From Gammaproteobacteria bacterium (ex Lamellibrachia satsuma) (GTDB taxonomy: Bacteria; Pseudomonadota; Gammaproteobacteria; Chromatiales; Chromatiaceae): DNA of 64,000 nucleotides. Location: the NCBI GenBank assembly GCA_019623805.1, contig CP053680.1, positions 2,396,001 through 2,460,000 on the forward strand, written 5' to 3'. Under the pieces are notes generated by a model. The model saw only the letters and a list, made by a program, of their open reading frames with translations. It ran no database searches and was not told where the DNA came from. Below are positions 54,606 through 64,000 of the stretch, piece by piece. The first letter of the stretch is position 1. The number at the start of each line of letters is the position of its first letter. Position numbers and translations under genes: made by a program.

Positions 54606-55856
54606 ATGAGTGGATGTGACTGCGGATCCCACCACAGCGGACCTGCGCTGAAACCCATCGAAGAGGCACTCGACTTCCTGCTGGCGCGTGTTCATTCCGT
54701 GACGGAAACGGAACAGGTTGCAACAGAGGATGCCTTGGGGCGGGTGTTGGCTGAACCTGTGGCCAGTCTGGTGACGGTACCGCCCTGGGATAATAGTGCG
54801 ATGGACGGGTATGCGGTTAATACTGCTGATCTGCAGGATGACTCCACCCGCCTGCCGGTCTCCCAGCGCATCCCGGCGGGGGCTACCGGGGAGCCGCTGC
54901 AACGGGGTACTGCGGCGCGTATCTTTACCGGCGCACCGGTGCCGTCAGGTGCCGATGCGGTGGTGATTCAAGAGGTTTGCGAGCAGGATGGCGATGACGT
55001 TGTCGTCAACGATGCTCCCAATGCAGGCGCCAACATTCGTCTTGCCGGAGAGGACATCAAAGAGGGAGAGGAGATCCTCTCCGCCGGTACTCGTCTGGGT
55101 CCACAGCATCTGGGTCTTGCGGCCGCAGTCGGAGTGGCAGATCTGACCGTCTTTCGTCGGCTCAAGGTTGCGGTCTTCTCCAGCGGTGATGAACTTGTGA
55201 TGCCCGGCAGAGAGTTGGGTCCCGGTCAGATCTACAACTCCAACCAGTATACCCTGGGTGGCATGCTGGCGGCGCTGGGCTGCGAGGTGATTCAACTTGG
55301 CATCATCGAGGATACCTTCGAGGCAACCTGTGATGCCTTGGCACGCGCTGCAGAACAAGCCGACCTGGTGGTCGCCTCAGGTGGTGTCTCCGTCGGTGAA
55401 GAGGATCACGTCAAACCTGCCGTGGAGAAACTCGGGTCGTTGGACCTGTGGAAGATCGCGATACGTCCCGGCAAACCGCTGGCATTTGGACATATAGGCG
55501 AGACGCCCTTCATCGGAACACCCGGCAACCCGGTCTCCCTGTTTGTGACCTTCAATGTGTTTGCGCGTCCCTATATCCTGCGCTCCCAGGGCGTGATGGA
55601 CGGTGCAATCCCCATGCCTATGACCGCCAAGGCGGGTTTCGACTGGAACAAGCCTGACAAGCGTCGTGAATATGCCCGCGCACGGATGGAACTCAACGAA
55701 TCCGGCGAAGCGGTGGTCACGCTCTATCCAAGCCGTTCATCAGGGGTTTTGAGCTCGGTGGCATGGGCCAACGGGCTGGCGATCATCCCGGAGCTGGAGT
55801 TGTTGAAAAAAGGTGATCCGGTGCAGTTTCTCTCTTTTCATGAGCTGATGTCATGA
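54606..55856 (+). CDS. moeA: Molybdopterin molybdenumtransferase
   Basis: 416 residues. Inserts molybdenum into adenylylated molybdopterin. VPPWDNSAMDGYAV, FTGAPVPSGADAVV, ASGGVSVGEEDHV and PFIGTPGNPVSLF are the conserved motifs. The N-terminus carries an extra Cys/His cluster, MSGCDCGSHH, not part of the usual MoeA core, which may bind metal. It overlaps moaD by four bases. Confidence 0.95.
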   Translation: MSGCDCGSHHSGPALKPIEEALDFLLARVHSVTETEQVATEDALGRVLAEPVASLVTVPPWDNSAMDGYAVNTADLQDDSTRLPVSQRIPAGATGEPLQRGTAARIFTGAPVPSGADAVVIQEVCEQDGDDVVVNDAPNAGANIRLAGEDIKEGEEILSAGTRLGPQHLGLAAAVGVADLTVFRRLKVAVFSSGDELVMPGRELGPGQIYNSNQYTLGGMLAALGCEVIQLGIIEDTFEATCDALARAAEQADLVVASGGVSVGEEDHVKPAVEKLGSLDLWKIAIRPGKPLAFGHIGETPFIGTPGNPVSLFVTFNVFARPYILRSQGVMDGAIPMPMTAKAGFDWNKPDKRREYARARMELNESGEAVVTLYPSRSSGVLSSVAWANGLAIIPELELLKKGDPVQFLSFHELMS

Positions 55857-56104
55857 TCAAGGTGCTCTTTTTCGCCAGTTTGCGGGAGCGGCTCGATGAA
55901 GCGTCCCTGGAGATGGAGGCAGAGGGCCTTGCGGACCTGGAGGCGGTTTTGATGCGCCTTCGAGAGCGGGGCGGTATCTGGGCCGATGTTTTTGCAGCCG
56001 ATCAAACGGTGATGATGGCGCTCAATCAGGAGATGACGGGTACCGATACGCCAGTCCAGGATGGTGATGAAGTCGCCTTCTTTCCTCCCGTGACCGGAGG
56101 ATGA
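55853..56104 (+). CDS. moaD: Molybdopterin synthase sulfur carrier subunit
   Basis: 83 residues. Ubiquitin-like fold ending in FFPPVTGG; the C-terminal Gly-Gly is adenylated by MoeB (3707-4444) and thiocarboxylated, then gives sulfur to cyclic pyranopterin phosphate. It overlaps moeA by four bases. A family B repeat separates it from moaE. Confidence 0.94.
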   Translation: MIKVLFFASLRERLDEASLEMEAEGLADLEAVLMRLRERGGIWADVFAADQTVMMALNQEMTGTDTPVQDGDEVAFFPPVTGG

Positions 56105-56125
56105 GAAATGGTTCTTCATGGAGTT

Positions 56126-56213
56126 GTCATCTCGACCGCAGGGAGAGATCCCTGTTGGGTTTGCAACCAGTGTGCTACGTAGCTCGAGATTTCTCCCTAT
56201 GGTCGAAATGACA
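56126..56213. repeat. Palindromic intergenic repeat, family B copy 2
   Basis: Left end GTCATCTCGACCGCAGGGAG, right end CTCCCTATGGTCGAAATGAC in inverted orientation, central part about 48 bases. Related to 248-338. It interrupts the moaD-moaE pair, whose partners normally lie adjacent or overlap. Confidence 0.75.
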
Positions 56214-56234
56214 GTTTTTTGAACTATTGAGTCA

Positions 56235-56705
56235 ATGTTGCCCATGAACGAAATCCGAATCCAGTCCGAACCCTTCGACCCCAACATCGAGGTCGACATC
56301 CTGCGAGCCGGGAACCCGGCTATCGGCGGTGTTGTGAGCTTTATCGGCCTGATGCGCGATATCAACGAAGGCGAAACGGTCTCCACCATGACCCTGGAAC
56401 ACTATCCGGGTATGACGGAGAAGTCGCTGCAAACGATTGTCGATGAGGCGAATCAGCGCTGGGATCTGCTGGGCAGTCGGGTGGTTCATCGGGTTGGAGA
56501 GATGAAACCCACAGATCCTATCGTGCTGGTGGCTGTGGCCAGTACGCATCGGGGAGAGGCGTTTCAAGCCTGTGAGTTCATCATCGACTTCCTCAAGACC
56601 CGTGCCCCATTCTGGAAAAAAGAGTCAACGCCGGAAGGCAGTCGCTGGGTGGATGCCCGTCATAGCGATGATGAAGCCGAGGCGCGCTGGAAACTTAAAA
56701 CGTAA
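56235..56705 (+). CDS. moaE: Molybdopterin synthase catalytic subunit
   Basis: 156 residues from the ATG at 56235; a second ATG at 56244 is equally possible and no strong ribosome site decides. It forms the heterotetramer with MoaD that makes molybdopterin. The conserved TLEHYPGMTEKSL, AVASTHRGEAFQACEF and LKTRAPFWKKE match E. coli MoaE closely, including the catalytic Lys pair. Confidence 0.95.
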   Translation: MLPMNEIRIQSEPFDPNIEVDILRAGNPAIGGVVSFIGLMRDINEGETVSTMTLEHYPGMTEKSLQTIVDEANQRWDLLGSRVVHRVGEMKPTDPIVLVAVASTHRGEAFQACEFIIDFLKTRAPFWKKESTPEGSRWVDARHSDDEAEARWKLKT

Positions 56706-56711
56706 GCGTAA

Positions 56712-56786
56712 GCCCGGTCAAGCGTAGCGGATCGGGCATTACAGCACAGGCGATTGCCGGTTCCGCTATGCTTGAACCGGCCTACT
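56712..56786. repeat. AAGCGTAGCGGATCGG palindromic repeat, family D copy 3
   Basis: CCCGGTCAAGCGTAGCGGAT...GGG on the left and GCCGGTTCCGCTATGCTTGA...CCGGCC on the right are inverted halves, as in the copy at 22581. It follows the moaE stop. Confidence 0.7.
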
Positions 56787-56796
56787 GTTTATTTCA

Positions 56797-56866
56797 GGGG
56801 TCGGAGTCAAACCGCCTGAACTGGTCGTTTTAACCACCCACTTTTATGCGGTTTGACTCTGACCCC
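56797..56866. repeat. MITE-like element with 19-base inverted ends, family G
   Basis: GGGGTCGGAGTCAAACCGC (56797-56815) and GCGGTTTGACTCTGACCCC (56848-56866) are inverted copies with one mismatch around a 32-base centre. It directly follows the family D copy and ends 29 bases before rlmI. No coding capacity. Confidence 0.75.
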
Positions 56867-56895
56867 TCAAGTGGCCAATCATCAAGAGATATTCC

Positions 56896-58092
56896 ATGAA
56901 ACCAGCCCCGCTGAAATTGAAGAAGGACCGTGAGCGCCGCCTGCACTCTGGTCACTGCTGGGTGTTCAGCAATGAGGTCGATATCAGTGCAACGCCTTTA
57001 ACTGATTTTGAGCCGGGCCAGCCGGTGGAGATTATCAGTCACCGGGGGAAATGGTTGGGCACCGGGTATGTAAATGCTCACTCACTTATTTGTGCAAGGC
57101 TCGTCAGCCGCGACCGCGAGCATCCATTGAGCCAGTCGTTATTGGTGCATCGTCTGAAAGTTGCATTGGGACTGCGTGAACGGCTCTACTCCACTCCCTT
57201 CTATCGGCTCGTTTTTGGTGAGAGTGACGGCCTGCCCGGCCTGATCGTGGATAGATATGGCGATCAGGTTGTGATCCAGATCACCACTGCGGGTATGGAG
57301 CGTATCAAGAGCGAGATCGTCGCTTCCGTGGAGAAAGTACTGAGACCGGCAGGTGTGCTGTTACGCAACGACACCTCGACCAGGGGAGTGGAAGGTCTGG
57401 AAAGTACTATCGAAACAGTGGTTGGCGACGTGCCTGAATGGCTGACTCTGGAGGAGAACGGCACAGAGTTTCAGATCTCTTTGAAAAAAGGGCAAAAAAC
57501 CGGCTGGTTTTACGATCAGCGGGAGAATCGCCGCCGGATGCTTAAATATATTTCCGGCAAAAGGGTGCTCGACGTCTGTAGCTATACAGGAAGCTGGGGG
57601 GTTGCTGCAGCCAGGAATGGCGCCAGGGAAGTGCATTGTGTCGATTTGTCGGCGCCTGCACTGGAGCAGGTTGGGCAAAATGCTGAACGCAATGGCGTGG
57701 CAGACCGGATTCAGGTCCATCAGGGGGAGGCGTTCGCTGTGTTGAAGGCCCTGCGACAGGCAAGGGAGCGTTTCGATGTTGTGCTGCTGGATCCGCCCGC
57801 ATTCATCAAGCGTCGCAAGGATCAGAAAGAGGGTGAACTGGCTTACCGGCGCCTCAATCAGGCTGGCATGCAGGTGTTGGAGCGGGATGGCGTACTCGTC
57901 AGCTCCTCCTGCTCGCATCATATGTCAGGAGAAAAGCTGTTGAGCAGAATACAGCAGGGTGCGCGCCACCTGGAACGCAGCTTGCAGTTGCTGGAAAGCG
58001 GCCAGCAAGGAATGGACCACCCCATCCATCCGGCGATTCCGGAGACAGCCTACCTGAAGAGTTACTTTCTGAGAGTGCTGCCGGTCTTTTGA
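56896..58092 (+). CDS. rlmI: 23S rRNA (cytosine1962-C5)-methyltransferase
   Basis: 398 residues, near the E. coli RlmI length (396). N-terminal PUA domain (about 1-75; LHSGHCWVFSNEVD), a middle domain with FGESDGLPGLIVDRYGD, and a Rossmann methyltransferase (VLDVCSYTGSWGVAAA, LLDPPAFIKRRKD). The catalytic Cys region is SSSCSHHMSGE. Other PUA-containing members (YccW-like) have the same build. It stands alone after the D and G repeats. Confidence 0.92.
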   Translation: MKPAPLKLKKDRERRLHSGHCWVFSNEVDISATPLTDFEPGQPVEIISHRGKWLGTGYVNAHSLICARLVSRDREHPLSQSLLVHRLKVALGLRERLYSTPFYRLVFGESDGLPGLIVDRYGDQVVIQITTAGMERIKSEIVASVEKVLRPAGVLLRNDTSTRGVEGLESTIETVVGDVPEWLTLEENGTEFQISLKKGQKTGWFYDQRENRRRMLKYISGKRVLDVCSYTGSWGVAAARNGAREVHCVDLSAPALEQVGQNAERNGVADRIQVHQGEAFAVLKALRQARERFDVVLLDPPAFIKRRKDQKEGELAYRRLNQAGMQVLERDGVLVSSSCSHHMSGEKLLSRIQQGARHLERSLQLLESGQQGMDHPIHPAIPETAYLKSYFLRVLPVF

Positions 58093-58131
58093 ATACGGGC
58101 CGGGGCGCACAAGCGCCCCGATAACCTAGCC

Positions 58132-58506
58132 CTATTTCTTGGACGAGTGGAGCAGCGCCTGCTCAAAAATGTTACGCTTGATCCGCGTGCGGATGGGTTC
58201 AGGAAGCCGCTGCCAGGCTTTTGCGATTTCTACGGCATCGTCGTCGAGCGATGGGCCTGATTTCTCGCCGAACATCAGCCAGGCTGGATTGACGTCCAGT
58301 ACCTGAGCAATTTCGTCGATCTTGCGTGGCCGCAGGCTCTTGCCGTTTTCAATCTTTTGGATCACGGCTTGGTTAGTGCCTGCCCGTAAGGCGAGTTCTT
58401 CCTGGGTCCAGCCGCGCTCACGGCGCTTTCTTCTTAATCTTGAACCTAGTGTTTCCATATTTCTTGGTATATAAGTCTCAAAGTGTTGTGCATGTGCGTA
58501 AGTCAT
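58132..58506 (-). CDS. XRE-family helix-turn-helix transcriptional regulator
   Basis: 124 residues from the ATG at 58506, which has AGGAAGGG just upstream; an internal ATG at 58458 (METLGSRL) starts nearer the HTH but has a weaker site. The HTH spans about 20-75 (LRRKRRERGWTQEELALRAGTNQAVIQKIENGK). The C-terminal helix (about 85-120) resembles phage-repressor-derived regulators. It is divergent from lgt across 238 bases that include TTGACA at 58579 but no clear -10. Target genes unknown; autoregulation or control of lgt-thyA-folA is possible. Confidence 0.88.
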   Translation of the reverse strand: MTYAHAQHFETYIPRNMETLGSRLRRKRRERGWTQEELALRAGTNQAVIQKIENGKSLRPRKIDEIAQVLDVNPAWLMFGEKSGPSLDDDAVEIAKAWQRLPEPIRTRIKRNIFEQALLHSSKK

Positions 58507-58744
58507 ATCCCTTCCTGGTCTCGGATGAAGTGGAGTACTGCATCGTCTGACTTACTTAACGGCCGGGGAATCAAAATCTTGACACTTTGCGAAAAGCCGT
58601 CACATTTTTTGTGAATCTCATTCCAGAAAACCTGAAAAATGGGAACCACGTCACATAATTTTACCATCATTATGGGTAGACGATAGCTAAATCGATTAGT
58701 TCCGGCAAAGTTCATGAATTCTATTCCTGAGGTTATATCCACAA

Positions 58745-59608
58745 ATGTTGACATATCCTGATATCGATCCTGTTCTGATTGCACTGGGACCGCTCAAAAT
58801 TCACTGGTACGGTGTGATGTACCTGGTTGGATTCTGGTGCGGCTGGTGGCTTGGCCGCGTGCGCGCAAAAAAACCGGGTAGCGGCTGGACGGCCACGCAA
58901 ATCGATGACCTGGTTTTCTATATAGTAGTAGGCGTGGTGCTGGGCGGTAGGCTCGGGTACACACTTTTCTACGGTTTCCCCCGTTTTATTGAAGATCCTG
59001 TGACCCTGTTAAAAGTTTGGGAAGGGGGAATGTCTTTTCATGGCGGTCTGTTAGGGGTGTTGATGGCCATGTGGCTCTTTGGCCGCAAGTATGGGCGAAC
59101 CTTTTTTGAGGCCACGGACTTTATTGCCCCGCTGATACCGATTGGTCTTGGTGCAGGACGTGTGGGTAACTTTATCAACGGTGAGCTTTGGGGGGGAGTG
59201 ACCCGCTTGCCTTGGGGCATGCAGGTGCCCTGCGTAGAGGCGGGTGATCTCTGCAGTCGGGCCGGGGTTGCCGTTGATGGCATCCACTCACTGCCGGTGC
59301 ACCCGAATCAACTCTATGAGGTGCTGCTGGAAGGGGTGGTGCTCTTTCTGGTGTTATGGCTTTTTTCCGCCCGAGGCAGACCGCGTATGGCGGTTTCGGG
59401 GCTCTTCCTTCTCTGTTACGGTGTCTTCCGCTTTGGGGTGGAGTTCGTGCGTATGCCTGATGCCCATCTCGGCTACCTGGCATTCGACTGGGTGACGATG
59501 GGGCAGTTGCTGAGCCTTCCGATGATTCTGTTCGGTATTCTGCTGCTGATCCTGGCTTATAGAAACAGATCAGCAATGGATGAGGGGCGTCATGAAACAG
59601 TATCTTGA
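58745..59608 (+). CDS. lgt: Prolipoprotein diacylglyceryl transferase
   Basis: 287 residues, seven membrane helices. It transfers diacylglycerol from phosphatidylglycerol to the lipobox Cys of prolipoproteins, such as those at 2606 and 44366. [15 protein letters not shown] is the Lgt signature. [11 protein letters not shown] near the start and HPNQLYE in the middle contain conserved functional residues. It overlaps thyA by 17 bases, as lgt and thyA adjoin in E. coli. Confidence 0.97.
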   Translation: MLTYPDIDPVLIALGPLKIHWYGVMYLVGFWCGWWLGRVRAKKPGSGWTATQIDDLVFYIVVGVVLGGRLGYTLFYGFPRFIEDPVTLLKVWEGGMSFHGGLLGVLMAMWLFGRKYGRTFFEATDFIAPLIPIGLGAGRVGNFINGELWGGVTRLPWGMQVPCVEAGDLCSRAGVAVDGIHSLPVHPNQLYEVLLEGVVLFLVLWLFSARGRPRMAVSGLFLLCYGVFRFGVEFVRMPDAHLGYLAFDWVTMGQLLSLPMILFGILLLILAYRNRSAMDEGRHETVS

Positions 59609-60386
59609 CCTGATGCGGCATGTGCGGGATACCGGCGCGTTCAAAGGGGACCGAACCGGCACCGGGACACAGAGTGTCTTCGGTTATCAGATGCGCTTCG
59701 ATCTGTCGGAGGGTTTTCCCGCGCTGACGACAAAAAAACTGCATTTGCGCTCCATCATTCACGAACTGCTCTGGTTTTTGCAGGGCGATACCAATATCCG
59801 CTATCTGAAAGAGAATGGGGTGCGCATCTGGGATGAATGGGCGGACGGGAATGGCGACCTGGGTCCTGTTTATGGCTACCAGTGGCGTTCATGGCCTGCA
59901 CCGGGTGGGCGCAGTATCGACCAGATCAGCCAACTGGTGGAGCAGATTCGCAGAAATCCGGACTCCCGCCGCCTCATGGTGACCGCCTGGAACCCGGCGG
60001 ATGTGGACGAGATGGCATTGCCCCCCTGCCACTGCCTGTTCCAGTTCTACGTGGCGGATGGCAGGCTCTCCTGCCAGCTCTACCAGCGCAGTGCGGACAT
60101 CTTTCTCGGCGTGCCGTTTAATATTGCCTCCTATGCCCTGCTGACCATGATGATGGCCCAGGTGACAGAGCTGCAGCCGGGGGATTTTGTGCATACTTTC
60201 GGCGATGCCCATCTCTACTCCAACCATCTTGAGCAGACGGACCTGCAGTTGAGCCGCGAGCCGCGCAATCTTCCCCGCATGCGCATCAACCCGGTGGTGA
60301 AGGATATATTCGGGTTTCGCTTCGAAGACTTCGAGCTGGTCGAGTACGATCCGCACCCGCACATCAAGGCGCAGGTTGCGATATGA
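59592..60386 (+). CDS. thyA: Thymidylate synthase
   Basis: 264 residues from the ATG at 59592, exactly the E. coli ThyA length. GAGGG lies five bases upstream; the in-frame codon at 59580 is not needed. Catalytic Cys146 and His147 in ALPPCHCLF match E. coli numbering. It methylates dUMP with methylene-THF, giving dihydrofolate, which folA reduces. Overlaps folA by four bases. Confidence 0.98.
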   Translation: MKQYLDLMRHVRDTGAFKGDRTGTGTQSVFGYQMRFDLSEGFPALTTKKLHLRSIIHELLWFLQGDTNIRYLKENGVRIWDEWADGNGDLGPVYGYQWRSWPAPGGRSIDQISQLVEQIRRNPDSRRLMVTAWNPADVDEMALPPCHCLFQFYVADGRLSCQLYQRSADIFLGVPFNIASYALLTMMMAQVTELQPGDFVHTFGDAHLYSNHLEQTDLQLSREPRNLPRMRINPVVKDIFGFRFEDFELVEYDPHPHIKAQVAI

Positions 60387-60886
60387 GTGGAGATGGCCCT
60401 ACCATCTCCCTGATCTGGGCGATGGCGGAGAACCGGGTGATCGGGCGCAATAACCAGCTGCCCTGGCATCTCTCCGCAGATCTACAGCACTTCAAGCGGC
60501 TCACACTGGGCAAGCCCATCGTGATGGGGCGCAAGACCTGGGAGTCCCTGCCGGGACTGCTGCCGAAGCGGCAACATATCGTGGTCACCGGCAATCGGAA
60601 CTATCGGGCGGAGGGTGCCCTGGTGGTTCACTCCATCGATGAGGCCGTCGCAGCTGCGGGGGATGCACGGGAGATTATGATTGTCGGCGGCGGCGCCTTT
60701 TATGCTCAGATGTTGCCGCGGGCGGACCGGCTCTATCTCACCTTGGTGCATACGCAGGTGGAGGGTGATGCCTGGTTTCCAGAATTTGATCTGTCAGAAT
60801 GGCGGGAAGTCGGGAGGGAGGATTATTCCGCTGACGAAAAAAACCGCTTCGCCTATAGTTTTATTACCCTCGAACGTGAAAAATAG
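60383..60886 (+). CDS. folA: Dihydrofolate reductase
   Basis: 167 residues. Reduces dihydrofolate to tetrahydrofolate with [26 protein letters not shown] and the catalytic Asp33 (LSADLQHFK; Asp27 in E. coli) are present, followed by MGRKTWESL. It is a chromosomal type I enzyme, translationally coupled to thyA. Folate products serve gcvT and fau as well. Confidence 0.96.
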   Translation: MSGDGPTISLIWAMAENRVIGRNNQLPWHLSADLQHFKRLTLGKPIVMGRKTWESLPGLLPKRQHIVVTGNRNYRAEGALVVHSIDEAVAAAGDAREIMIVGGGAFYAQMLPRADRLYLTLVHTQVEGDAWFPEFDLSEWREVGREDYSADEKNRFAYSFITLEREK

Positions 60887-60951
60887 CTATAGCCTGCTCA
60901 GGAAGATGCTGCTGGACCATTCTCAAAATTGTCATCCCCACACTCAAGCAC

Positions 60952-63047
<2,096 letters not shown>

Positions 63048-63048
<1 letters not shown>

Positions 63049-64000
63049 CAGTTCGTTCCCCAGGGGGTACAGACCAGGGTGGCGTTATGGAACATTGGAT
63101 AGTCCCACTCGCCGGTGCTGCCGATTTCGCCCAGGGAAAGTGCGCCTGCAAGATGTGCTGCACCTGTCTCCTTCAGGAGATTCGTGAGTTCCTGGAGCGA
63201 TTTTTCGCCCAAGTGCATACGGCGACCGGCACAGTAGAAGGTCAGTATACTGCGGCCCCGCATGGAGCCGTTGTTTGACTGCAGGCCGGCTGCAAGATGG
63301 TTGATGCAGTCTCCTTCACCGGCTTCTGGCGCCCGCAACAGAACCAGCATGGCGTTCTCCGGCACTTCGCCGACGCAGAACAGGGAGCCGTCTTCATTCA
63401 GGGCCACCGGAATCCGTACTACCAGATCCTCGTTGGCTCGGGGGATGCCGAAGGGAAAATGCACCGCATAGTGATAGAAGTTCTCTTGGGTCAAGGCAAT
63501 CCCGTACTCCTGCTTGATGATCTCCTGATAAACTTCGAATGCCGGACGCCAGTCGATGCTGAGAATCTGGTTTCCATTGGTGGAGGTTGCACTCATGGCA
63601 TGCTTGGGAGCCGTGTAACCGTGTTCGAGCACGGTTGCATTGTGAGCCGGAATAAGCAGACACAGAACACCGTTGCCGACAACGCGGCTTTCGTCGAACA
63701 GGCAGGGCATGGGTTGGAAAGTCTCACTTCCCGCGTTGACGCCGGCATAACTCACCCGATCAGATAGCTGTAGGTAGAGTCCGTCGAGAATGCTGGCGAT
63801 ATTCGGCAGTAAACCGTCGAATATCATATATAGCGACGGTTTGGTCGTGTCGGGACCTTCATCCTCGATTGTCGGAATGAGCGCTTGGGAGATTTTTTCC
63901 TCTGGCGGGGATTGGCCGTCATTGATCTCGGGGATCAGAAAACTGGGTACCCACTCATCGAAGCGAAACAGTAATACCCCCTCCTGGAGAAATTCGTCAC
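63048..64000 (-). CDS. FIST-domain sensory protein (partial, 5-prime end outside window)
   Basis: The frame is open from 63048 to the right window edge, well past the first ATG at 63827, so the start is outside. About 316 residues are visible. They cover the end of FIST_N (FDEWVPSFLIPEINDGQ..., YAGVNAGSETF) and FIST_C (GCLVVRIP-like VVRIPVALNEDGSL, FYCAGRRMHLGEK, then AHLAGALSLGEIGS and FHNATLVC near the end). FIST modules are intracellular sensors thought to bind small ligands such as amino acids and often accompany signalling proteins. Here it is paired with the hybrid kinase downstream. Confidence 0.88.

Noticed and set aside
58095..58125. Terminator after rlmI
   Set aside because: A GGGGCGC/GCGCCCC hairpin is visible but no T-run follows on either strand.
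58579..58607. TTGACA as an lgt promoter
   Set aside because: No acceptable -10 box occurs at 16-18 bases, so I only mention it as a possibility.

Overview
The window is chromosomal DNA from a Gram-negative gammaproteobacterium. It has LptABC/KdsCD lipopolysaccharide transport and synthesis, a beta-barrel porin, 6S RNA between zapA and fau, an E. coli-like maf-rng-yhdP-tldD order and a ygfB-pepP-ubiH-ubiI cluster. HprK, RapZ, an EIIA-Man-like protein, HPr and EI occur together, a combination typical of Chromatiales-like and other non-enteric gammaproteobacteria; no photosynthesis or sulfur-oxidation gene is present to narrow this further. No phage, insertion sequence, CRISPR array or rRNA operon is visible.

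Layout: 1-187 end of gatB. 461-3567 a GlyGly-CTERM metalloprotease facing a rhombosortase and a small lipoprotein. 3707-8277 (minus) hemA-prfA-prmC-hypothetical-moeB. 8571-9911 ugd. 10074-20473 (plus) rlmH-maf-rng-yhdP-nitrilase-tldD-pmbA. 20557-31072 (minus) kdsD-kdsC-lptC-lptA-lptB-rpoN-hpf-ptsN-hprK-rapZ-EIIA-ptsH-ptsI, that is, lipopolysaccharide transport, sigma-54 and a regulatory phosphotransferase chain with no sugar permease. 31204-32172 yrbG. 32275-32407 a candidate small RNA gene. 32504-33461 rplM-rpsI-tRNA-Gln. 33873 porin, then rpiA, ilvA, a repetitive histone-H1-like gene, fau, 6S RNA, zapA and a zapB-like gene. 39882-44206 ygfB-pepP-ubiH-ubiI. 44366-48034 a DUF4382 lipoprotein and a nitrate-sensor-type chemoreceptor. 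48331-52952 a tandem glycine riboswitch and gcvT-gcvH-gcvPA-gcvPB. 53110-56705 a PfkB kinase and moaB-moeA-moaD-moaE. 56896-60886 rlmI, an XRE regulator and lgt-thyA-folA. 60952-64000 a FIST-domain sensor with a hybrid histidine kinase.

The most notable non-coding signal is at 32275-32407. A near-consensus sigma-70 promoter is followed by three consecutive stem-loops, the last a perfect intrinsic terminator. Two of the loops expose CCUCC, which is complementary to Shine-Dalgarno sequences, and rplM appears to have its own promoter further downstream. This looks like a discrete small RNA of about 98 nt.

The other strong theme is intergenic repeats. At least eight families of palindromic or heptad-repeat elements (called A-H here) occupy many gene junctions. 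Some sit inside operons (moaD/moaE, ptsH/EIIA, kdsD/kdsC) and one supplies the stop codon of ubiI.
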